Below, in pieces: positions 28,760 to 35,017 of a stretch of 64,000 nt of DNA. The DNA lies in the NCBI GenBank assembly GCA_021730985.1, contig JAKFYI010000008.1:124001-188000 (forward strand). The letters run 5' to 3'. The stretch comes from Hyphomicrobiales bacterium. GTDB taxonomy: Bacteria; Pseudomonadota; Alphaproteobacteria; Rhizobiales; Xanthobacteraceae. Each line of letters opens with the position of its first letter. The stretch's first letter is position 1. The notes under the pieces were generated by a model. The model was given only the letters and a program-made list of their open reading frames with translations. It ran no database searches and had not been told where the DNA came from. The position numbers were made by a program, and so were the translations under genes.

Positions 28760-30123
28760 GCGTGCGGCCCCAATACGCTCACGCGCGGCATGGCATAGCT
28801 GCGCTCGATCAGACACGACGCGCTCGCCACTCGCGGGGTCAGCCGCCGTCTTACGCCGGCGCCCCCGGCAGGGCCGGTGCAATACAGTGCCTCGACCTCG
28901 TCGAGCATAAGCTCGACCTGCGCGGGGTCGTCCGACTGCGCCGCAAAGCGCAAGCGAATGTCGGTTGCATTGCAGCCGTGCAGATCCGGCGTGTCGGTAT
29001 GGGCTGCAAGCACGCTAAGCGCCCCAATGGCATCGATGCGAAGGCTCAGGTTGGGTGCGCGTGTGCGCAGGCGACGGCGCACAATGTCGGCGGCCTGTTG
29101 CGCGCGCGATGCGGCGTTCGGCCCGGCGTAGGAAATCTCCGCCTCGCCGAGCACTCCGCCATCGACGCAGACGGTGGCTTTGAGTGTTTCCGGCGCCGGC
29201 TTTCCGATCGCACCGTGAATGCGCACGCGGTTCAGCCCAATTTCGACGATATCGACCTCGCTCAGGTCGAGCACCACATCGGGCGCCAGATAAGCGGATG
29301 TGTCGTGAATTTCGTAGAGGAGCTGCTCAATGACGGTGAGCCGGTCGATCAACCCGCCGGTGCCAGGCGGCTTACCAATGATGATGTCGCCACCCGCATC
29401 CACCTCGGCAATCGGATATCCGACGTCGGCAAGGTCGGGCACATCCTTAAAACCGGGGTCGCTGAAATAGCCGCCGCTGACCTGCGCGCCGCATTCGAGC
29501 AGATGACCGGCGAGCGTACCGGCCGCCAGACGGTCCCAGTCGTCGGCGCGCCAACCAAAGATATGCATCAGCGGGCCAAGTGCCAGAGCGGAATCCGCAA
29601 CCCGGCCGGTCACGACAATATCCGCGCCTTGATCGAGGGCCTGCGCTATCGGTTGCGCGCCGAGATAGAGATTGGCGGAAATGATGTCGCGCCCCTGCGT
29701 GAGCAGGCTGCCGCCGGTCTCGCGGGCCCCGAGCTCGGCAGGCGTCAATCGGCCCATGAGGTCGTCGCCCTCGACCACGGCGATCCGCGGCGCTGGCAAT
29801 GACAGGCGGTTGGCAAGTGCGGCGATGTGCCGGGCCGCGCCGAGCGGATTGGCCGCGCCAAAATTGCCCACGATTTTGATATTGGCGGCAATACACCGTG
29901 CAAGGACCGGCGCGAGGAATCGCTCAAGCGCAGGATTATAGCCGCGCTCAGGGTGCCGCCGGTATTCGAGTTGCGAAAGCGCGAGGGTGCGCTCGGCCAG
30001 CGTCTCAAACATGAGAAAGCGGGGGCCATCGCAAGCCGCAAGTGCATCGACCACGGGACCGGCTGCATCCGTCCGGTCTCCGGCGAAGCCTGAGCCTGCG
30101 CCTATGAAAGCTTTTCCGGCCAT
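28756..30123 (-). CDS. AtuA-type (DUF1446) protein
   Basis: About 455 residues from the ATG at 30123 (GTG at 30135 is an alternative). The N-terminus AFIGAGSGFAGDRTDAA, the segment NIKIVGNFGAANPLGAARHI and IVVTGRVADSALALGPLMHI identify the AtuA/DUF1446 family, first linked to acyclic terpene utilisation. With the separate small C-terminal protein, a Bug-type binding protein and a divergent LysR regulator, it probably serves catabolism of an imported organic acid. The substrate is unknown; a terpene role should not be assumed. Confidence 0.88.
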   Translation of the reverse strand: MAGKAFIGAGSGFAGDRTDAAGPVVDALAACDGPRFLMFETLAERTLALSQLEYRRHPERGYNPALERFLAPVLARCIAANIKIVGNFGAANPLGAARHIAALANRLSLPAPRIAVVEGDDLMGRLTPAELGARETGGSLLTQGRDIISANLYLGAQPIAQALDQGADIVVTGRVADSALALGPLMHIFGWRADDWDRLAAGTLAGHLLECGAQVSGGYFSDPGFKDVPDLADVGYPIAEVDAGGDIIIGKPPGTGGLIDRLTVIEQLLYEIHDTSAYLAPDVVLDLSEVDIVEIGLNRVRIHGAIGKPAPETLKATVCVDGGVLGEAEISYAGPNAASRAQQAADIVRRRLRTRAPNLSLRIDAIGALSVLAAHTDTPDLHGCNATDIRLRFAAQSDDPAQVELMLDEVEALYCTGPAGGAGVRRRLTPRVASASCLIERSYAMPRVSVLGPHA

Positions 30124-30183
30124 TGCCTGGTCCACCGGGCGGAAGCTAGCGCCAGGCCATTCATCGTGTAAAATAATGAGAAG

Positions 30184-30197
30184 CTATACATTCATAG
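30184..30197. promoter_or_regulatory. Possible LysR operator
   Basis: CTAT-ACATTC-ATAG, a short inverted repeat just before the LysR gene start and in the divergent gap to the AtuA-type gene, where a LysR regulator normally binds. Arms are only 4 bp and the spacing is one short of the usual T-N11-A. Confidence 0.3.
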
Positions 30198-30206
30198 GCT
30201 ATCACG

Positions 30207-31118
30207 ATGAGTCTCACGTTTCGGCAAATGGAAATCCTGGTGGCGGCGGCGGAGGCCCCGACATTTAGCGCTGCCGCGAAAAAGCTCGGTATCTCTCAAC
30301 CCTCTCTGTCGGAGTCGGTTGGCCGCATCGAACGCGCGGTTGGCCGCGTGCTGTTCGAGCGAACCACGCGGTCGCTCAAACTCACCGAGGAAGGCCGCCG
30401 CGCAGCAGCGATCGCACGAGAGCTGGTGCAGGATTTCACGCGTGGCCTGGAGCGTCTCAACAGAGGCGCGGGCGCCGGCCGCATCGCAGTCGCCGCTTTG
30501 CCGTCTGTGATCTGCGCCGCAATGCCTTCCGCATTGGCCGAATTCGTCCGCGCGCATCCGGCAGTGGAAGTCGTCCTGCACGATGTGCAACACGAGCGCG
30601 CTATGGCCCTGCTACGCGACGGCATCGTGGACATGGCGGTCACACTCAAGCCGGCAAGCGGCGAAAATCTTGTGTTCGACGGCGTGGCTTTCGACACCGC
30701 GCATTTGGTGTGCCGTCGCGATCACCCGCTGGCGCGACTCCGGAAAGTACGTTGGCGGGATCTGATCGATCAGCCTTTCATCGGCATCACCCGTATCTCT
30801 TCAGTGCGAAGACTGAGCGATGCGGCGTTCGTTTACGGGGCGCAGACAGTCGAGCCGCGCTTCGAGGTCGAACAGATCCCTTCGGCGGTCGCACTGGTGG
30901 AGGCGGGCCTCGGCGTGACCGCGCTGCCATCGCTCACCTTCGCGATGTTCAAGGGCGACAGTTTGGCGGTTCGCCCGTTGATCGAGCCGGTGATGCGCCG
31001 TCATGTCGGATTCGTAACGCGTGCGCAGCGGACTCTGCCTGCGTTTGCGGCCGATTTGATGCGGGCGATTCGCGTGCGGTTGCAACATGAGTTGCGGACG
31101 ACGAATGCGCGGCGCTGA
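30207..31118 (+). CDS. LysR-family transcriptional regulator
   Basis: A 303-residue regulator. The N-terminal winged helix-turn-helix (MSLTFRQMEILVAAAEAPTF, SAAAKKLGISQPSLSESVGR) spans residues 1-60, followed by the effector domain with VAALPSVICAAMPSALAEF, LVCRRDHPLARL and the late VEAGLGVTALPSL. It is divergent from the AtuA-type/Bug genes with an 83-bp gap, the classical arrangement for a regulator of the neighbouring catabolic genes. Confidence 0.93.
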   Translation: MSLTFRQMEILVAAAEAPTFSAAAKKLGISQPSLSESVGRIERAVGRVLFERTTRSLKLTEEGRRAAAIARELVQDFTRGLERLNRGAGAGRIAVAALPSVICAAMPSALAEFVRAHPAVEVVLHDVQHERAMALLRDGIVDMAVTLKPASGENLVFDGVAFDTAHLVCRRDHPLARLRKVRWRDLIDQPFIGITRISSVRRLSDAAFVYGAQTVEPRFEVEQIPSAVALVEAGLGVTALPSLTFAMFKGDSLAVRPLIEPVMRRHVGFVTRAQRTLPAFAADLMRAIRVRLQHELRTTNARR

Positions 31119-31138
31119 TCCGCAATCGCAGACCGCAC

Positions 31139-31164
31139 CTCCGCCGCCTTCTGCCCACCCGCGC
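31139..31164. repeat. 26-bp exact copy of ispG 3' end (copy B)
   Basis: Identical over 26 bases to 33487-33512, the last codons of ispG just before its stop, and with two differences to copy A at 27299-27324. It sits between the LysR gene and the toxin-antitoxin pair, splitting the accessory segment into two cassettes. The stop codon of ispG is not preserved here. Confidence 0.8.
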
Positions 31165-31193
31165 TGCGTCATGGCGTTTTTTCCGCGCCAGGC

Positions 31194-31226
31194 TTGAAAT
31201 TTTCAGGAATTGAGCTACATTGTAGC
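31194..31226 (+). promoter_or_regulatory. Promoter with embedded operator for the toxin-antitoxin operon
   Basis: A -35 TTGAAA (31194-31199), 16-bp spacer and -10-like TACATT (31216-31221). The -10 lies inside a perfect inverted repeat GCTAC-ATT-GTAGC (31214-31226). RelB-type antitoxins repress by binding such palindromes over the promoter, so this is likely the autoregulatory operator. The antitoxin ATG follows 19 bp later. Confidence 0.6.
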
Positions 31227-31244
31227 CCAATGGAGAATTGAGAA

Positions 31245-31508
31245 ATGGGCGAAAATTCAGTGGTTCGCGCCCGGATCGACGAGCGCATCAAGGAGGAAGC
31301 AGCTTCGGTGCTGGCGGCCATGGGGCTGACCGTGTCCGACGCCTTCCGGCTCATGATGATGCGGATTGCCAAGGACAAGGCGCTGCCGTTCGAGCCGCTG
31401 GTGCCGAACGCCGAGACCATCGAAGCGATCAAGGCCGCCCGCCGCGGTGAACTTGCAACCGTCGGTTCGACGGACGAGTTGCTCGCGAGCCTGAATGCGG
31501 ACGATTAG
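31245..31508 (+). CDS. RelB/DinJ-family antitoxin
   Basis: 87 residues. The N-terminal ribbon-helix-helix VVRARIDERIKEEAASVLAA followed by MGLTVSDAFRLMMMRIAKDK and the LPFEP segment is the classic RelB/DinJ pattern; the C-terminus (about 55-87) would wrap the toxin. It overlaps the toxin gene by 14 bp, typical of TA pairs. Likely represses its own operon through the palindrome at 31214. Confidence 0.93.
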   Translation: MGENSVVRARIDERIKEEAASVLAAMGLTVSDAFRLMMMRIAKDKALPFEPLVPNAETIEAIKAARRGELATVGSTDELLASLNADD

Positions 31509-31776
31509 ATACACCAACCGCTTCAAGCGCGACTACAAGCGCGAGAAGGCCGGCCGGCACGGCAAGACGCTCGACGCCGATCTGATGCAGGTGGTCAATT
31601 TGCTTGCCGCCGACACGCCATTGCCGCGCCGGAATTTCGATCACCCGCTGTCCGGCGAATGGAAGGATTGTCGAGACTGCCACATCAAGCCGGACCTGAT
31701 TTTGATCTACAGAAAGCCGGATAAGGATACGCTGGAGCTTGCGCGATTGGGTTCGCACAGCGAATTGGGACTGTGA
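31495..31776 (+). CDS. YafQ-type RelE-superfamily toxin
   Basis: 93 residues of the RelE fold, a ribosome-dependent mRNA interferase. The motif DHPLSGEWKDCRDCHIKPDL followed by ILIYRK is the YafQ signature, with the catalytic histidines (His of DHPL and CHIKPD); the final SHSELGL corresponds to the usual G(S/T)HSELF end. Its start lies inside the antitoxin gene. A stabilising or leftover module within the accessory segment. Confidence 0.92.
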   Translation: MRTIRYTNRFKRDYKREKAGRHGKTLDADLMQVVNLLAADTPLPRRNFDHPLSGEWKDCRDCHIKPDLILIYRKPDKDTLELARLGSHSELGL

Positions 31777-31798
31777 GCTTATAGGTTGGGTTGAGCCG

Positions 31799-31885
31799 GT
31801 AGCCTGCATGGAGCGAAGCGAAATGCGGGAGCGTGTTTCAGCGTCGCAAGACCGGCCCGGATTTCGCTTCGCTCATCTGGGCTGC
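31799..31885. repeat. Dispersed palindromic element
   Basis: Two arms in inverted orientation: left 31799-31829 contains GAGCGAAGCGAAATGCGGG and right 31856-31885 contains CCCGGATTTCGCTTCGCTC, with a 26-base middle. Arms of this kind (core GAGCGAAGCGAAATnCGGG) are frequent extragenic repeats in Bradyrhizobium and Rhodopseudomonas. It would form a long hairpin in RNA or single-stranded DNA. Confidence 0.75.
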
Positions 31886-31925
31886 GCTTGCTGCAGGATG
31901 CGGTCACCGCTCCGGTGAGGACACC

Positions 31926-32177
31926 ATGACTCGACGATACGTCTTGTTGCGGCACGCGATTGGCGAGGCCGGAGAGTTAGAAATAGCAGAGGCGGAGTAT
32001 CAGGCGCTCGCCGAGGCCATGCGTGTCCTTGTTGAGTTGTCGGATGTGGAGGAGAAGTTCAACGCATTTATCGACAACTATTTTGAATTGGAACGGAGCT
32101 CCCTCGAAGAAGCGCTGCGAGCGATGGTGTACGAAGACACAAATACAGCTACCTTCTTAGACCCCGCAATACGATGA
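31926..32177 (+). CDS. Hypothetical accessory protein
   Basis: 83 residues from the ATG at 31926, starting MTRRYVLLRHAIGEAGELEI. It is predicted to be mostly helical and acidic, with no signal peptide or membrane segment. The stop overlaps the next gene's start (ATGA), so the two are translated together. No family recognised. Codon use is less GC-biased than neighbouring core genes. Confidence 0.6.
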   Translation: MTRRYVLLRHAIGEAGELEIAEAEYQALAEAMRVLVELSDVEEKFNAFIDNYFELERSSLEEALRAMVYEDTNTATFLDPAIR

Positions 32178-32830
32178 ACCGCCGCATCATAAATTTCTTG
32201 ACTACAGTGAAACTGTATCTCGATACGTTTCCGCAACACGCCAACAACCTATTCCCTCCAGCGAAAGAGTTGGAAGACGTAAAGGCCGCGCGGTCGCGGG
32301 CGTATGACCGCTCAATCTCGTATCGTGTAATGGAAGCGTTGCGGAATTATTCGCAGCACGAGGCCTTTCCTGTACACAAATGGGAGGTCAACAACTGGAA
32401 GGACACTAAGGCCGATCCGATGTTGTTCCGAACGGGCATCAAGCCTAGTTTGAATTTGGACACGCTTCGGGCATCGAAGAGCTTCAAGAAGAAAGTGCTC
32501 GCGGAAATCGAGACCAAAGGCGGGCCAACTGAACTGAAGCCGATCGTTCGTGAGTACGTTGAAGAGCTCTGCAAGGTGCAGGCGGAGTTTAGGGTGGCCA
32601 CCAAGCCGATGTACGACAAGAGCATGGGGCTGATCTTGGAGGCGCGAGACCGGTTCGTTGCACAGTTTCCCGGAAGCCATGTGTCGGTCGCCGCCTTGCC
32701 CGTCGATCAAGAGGGACTTGAGGCGGGTGAGCCTGTCAGGCTGTCAGCAATCGTTGTCGAGTATCTGCCCTATCTTATGGGCAGGGTCGGGTCGATGGTG
32801 AACTACGCTCGGCACCGCGTGGAATACTGA
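32174..32830 (+). CDS. Hypothetical accessory protein
   Basis: 218 residues, soluble, helix-rich, with many charged residues (KELEDVKAARSRAYDRSISY, KSFKKKVLAEIETKGG). It ends VEYLPYLMGRVGSMVNYARH. No catalytic motif seen. It forms a two-gene unit with the preceding 83-residue protein through a 4-bp overlap. Such co-translated unknown pairs within small islands can be defence or toxin-like modules, but nothing in the sequence proves that. Confidence 0.65.
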   Translation: MNRRIINFLTTVKLYLDTFPQHANNLFPPAKELEDVKAARSRAYDRSISYRVMEALRNYSQHEAFPVHKWEVNNWKDTKADPMLFRTGIKPSLNLDTLRASKSFKKKVLAEIETKGGPTELKPIVREYVEELCKVQAEFRVATKPMYDKSMGLILEARDRFVAQFPGSHVSVAALPVDQEGLEAGEPVRLSAIVVEYLPYLMGRVGSMVNYARHRVEY

Positions 32831-32863
32831 ACGAAGCATCGCGGGCAATAGGGGCTACGTTTG

Positions 32864-33268
32864 CTAGCTCGGGCGCTCGATGAGCCTACATATCCCTCGC
32901 GTTTGCTTGGTGCGCCAATGGCCGGTTATACTTCGGGATATTTCTGTCTCTAGTGCGTGACCAGTCCGAAGGCTGACCAGAAAACCGAAACTGGCAGGCG
33001 CCTCAAGTGGGCCGGGAAACTCTGCGACCAGTTCACCTTCATTTCGCGACCGAACGCGAAGATGGAAATTCCCAGGAATATCAATTTTGACGAAGTCAGG
33101 TCTGGCTTGCTTCAGAATATTTCCGTCCACCCACCACGTCTGATTTCGCCCATTTTCCGAATAGGACTCATCCGAAAGCTTGGACTCCCATCTGCACGTT
33201 AGAAAAGTCTCCGATTGTGCGGTTGACGTGCAGATCAGCAGTACCGCAACGAAAACTCCTCGAAGCAT
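32864..33268 (-). CDS. Secreted hypothetical protein
   Basis: 134 residues with a signal peptide (RGVFVAVLLICTSTAQS) and two cysteines in the mature part (FLTCRWESKLS and RGICRLIE) that could form one disulfide. The mature domain appears beta-rich. It lies inside the accessory segment, in opposite orientation to the preceding pair. No family recognised. Confidence 0.6.
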   Translation of the reverse strand: MLRGVFVAVLLICTSTAQSETFLTCRWESKLSDESYSENGRNQTWWVDGNILKQARPDFVKIDIPGNFHLRVRSRNEGELVAEFPGPLEAPASFGFLVSLRTGHALETEISRSITGHWRTKQTRGICRLIERPS

Positions 33269-33388
33269 CGAGCCCCCTGAAATGTTGCGCGCACGGTTGG
33301 AGCGTATGGTGCCAACTCGCGGGCCACACCCAATGCACTACCTAATTGCTTTCGAGGATTTCCCAAACCCTGCAAAGTTGGATTTGTT

Positions 33389-33427
33389 TGGTGGGCGCAC
33401 CATGGCTCGAACCTGAGACCCCTGATT
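33389..33427 (-). pseudogene. Degraded 3' half of a tRNA-Lys
   Basis: Read on the minus strand this gives AATCAGGGGTCTCAGG, TTCGAGCCA and TGGTGCGCCCACCA: a T-arm, a seven-base acceptor strand TGCGCCC, discriminator A and CCA. It resembles the 3' half of the alphaproteobacterial tRNA-Lys(CUU), but the T stem has a mismatch and the 5' half is missing. 3' tRNA pieces are what integrative elements leave at their attachment sites. Confidence 0.65.
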
Positions 33428-33483
33428 TATAGTCATCGCCGAATCCTTAGCCACAGCGCACAACGACTCGCAAGCTCCAATGC

Positions 33484-34749
33484 CTACTCCGCCGCCTTCT
33501 GCCCACCCGCGCCGTAGCGCTTCTCGATGTAATCGATCACGATCTGTTTGAAGTCGGCCGACACGGTCGGTCCCCGCAGCGTCACGGCTTTCTTGCCGTC
33601 GATGAAGACGGGGGCGGCCGGCGCCTCGCCGGTGCCGGGCAGCGAGATGCCGATGTCGGCGTGCTTGCTCTCGCCCGGTCCGTTGACGATGCAGCCCATC
33701 ACCGCGACGTTGAGCGCCTCAACGCCGGGATAGCGCTTCTTCCACTCCGGCATCGAGTCGATGATGAACTTCTGGATGCCTCCGGCCAGCTCCTGGAACG
33801 TGGTCGAGGTGGTGCGGCCGCAGCCGGGGCAGGCCGCCACCAGCGGCACGAAGGTGCGGAAGCCCATCGTCTGCAGAATTTCCTGCGCGACCTTCACTTC
33901 GACCGTGCGGTCGCCGCCGGGCTCGGGCGTCAGCGACACACGGATGGTGTCGCCGATGCCCTGCTGCAGCAGGATGCCGAGCGCGGCCGAGGAGGCGACG
34001 ATGCCCTTCGAGCCCATGCCGGCTTCGGTGAGGCCGAGATGGATCGCGTAGTCGGAGCGCTGGCCGAGCACCTGATAGACCGCGATCAGGTCCTGCACCG
34101 CGGACACCTTGGCCGACAGTATGATCTTGTTGCGCGGCAGCCCGATCTCCTCGGCGCGCGCAGCGGACAGCAGCGCCGACTGCACCATCGCCTCGCGCGT
34201 GATGGCGCGCGCGTCCTGAGGGTTCGCGGACTTGGTGTTCTCGTCCATCAGGTGCGTCAGCAGCTCCTGGTCGAGCGAGCCCCAGTTGGCGCCGATGCGC
34301 ACCGGCTTGTCGTGCTTGATCGCCATCTCGACGATCGAGGAGAACTGCTTGTCCTTCTTGTCCTTGAAGCCGACGTTGCCAGGATTGATGCGGTACTTGT
34401 CGAGCGCCTCGGCGCAGCCGGGATGCTCGGCGAGGAGCTTGTGGCCGATGTAGTGGAAGTCGCCGACGATCGGCACGTTGACGCCCATCTTCAGCAGCCG
34501 CTCCTTGATCTTCGGAACGGCGGCGGCGGCCTCGTCACGGTCCACCGTGATGCGCACGATCTCGGACCCGGCGCGATGGAGGGCTGCGACCTGGCGCACC
34601 GTGCCGTCGATGTCGGCGGTGTCGGTGTTGGTCATCGACTGCACCACGATCGGCGCGCCGCCGCCCACCGTCACGTTGCCGACTTGGACGGCGACGCAGG
34701 CGCGTCTCTGCTCGGGGGCAGCGGTGGCAGACATCGAGGCTTCCTTCAT
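33484..34749 (-). CDS. ispG: 4-hydroxy-3-methylbut-2-enyl diphosphate synthase
   Basis: A 421-residue iron-sulfur enzyme of the MEP pathway that converts MEcPP to HMBPP. The [4Fe-4S] ligands are in ACPGCGRTT and GCIVNGPGE, the latter with the conserved Asn-Gly-Pro-Gly-Glu. The TIM barrel start [19 protein letters not shown] is intact. Only the intact copy here is full length; partial copies of its 3' end are at 27296 and 31139. It shares the region with dxs, ispA and hopanoid genes. Confidence 0.97.
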   Translation of the reverse strand: MKEASMSATAAPEQRRACVAVQVGNVTVGGGAPIVVQSMTNTDTADIDGTVRQVAALHRAGSEIVRITVDRDEAAAAVPKIKERLLKMGVNVPIVGDFHYIGHKLLAEHPGCAEALDKYRINPGNVGFKDKKDKQFSSIVEMAIKHDKPVRIGANWGSLDQELLTHLMDENTKSANPQDARAITREAMVQSALLSAARAEEIGLPRNKIILSAKVSAVQDLIAVYQVLGQRSDYAIHLGLTEAGMGSKGIVASSAALGILLQQGIGDTIRVSLTPEPGGDRTVEVKVAQEILQTMGFRTFVPLVAACPGCGRTTSTTFQELAGGIQKFIIDSMPEWKKRYPGVEALNVAVMGCIVNGPGESKHADIGISLPGTGEAPAAPVFIDGKKAVTLRGPTVSADFKQIVIDYIEKRYGAGGQKAAE

Positions 34750-35017
34750 CCAGAAACGAGGAATAACGGGGAACTTCAGTATTCCGGCGGAATAAGCGCG
34801 AGGAATAGCCGGAATATAGCGCCGAGGACCAGTACAACCAAGAACCGCTTTACGGGGGATTTCGTCGCGAAAGCGTGATGTTCCGCGGTTGCGGCGCGCT
34901 ATGGAAGTAGTTATGCGTTGATCCGCCTCCTTTCAGGCGGTTGGCGCCCAAAGCGCCACGATTTGCTCGATTGGAAGCCGGTCCAGCCCGGCGGCAGAGT
35001 TCGGAGAGAATAAGGCC

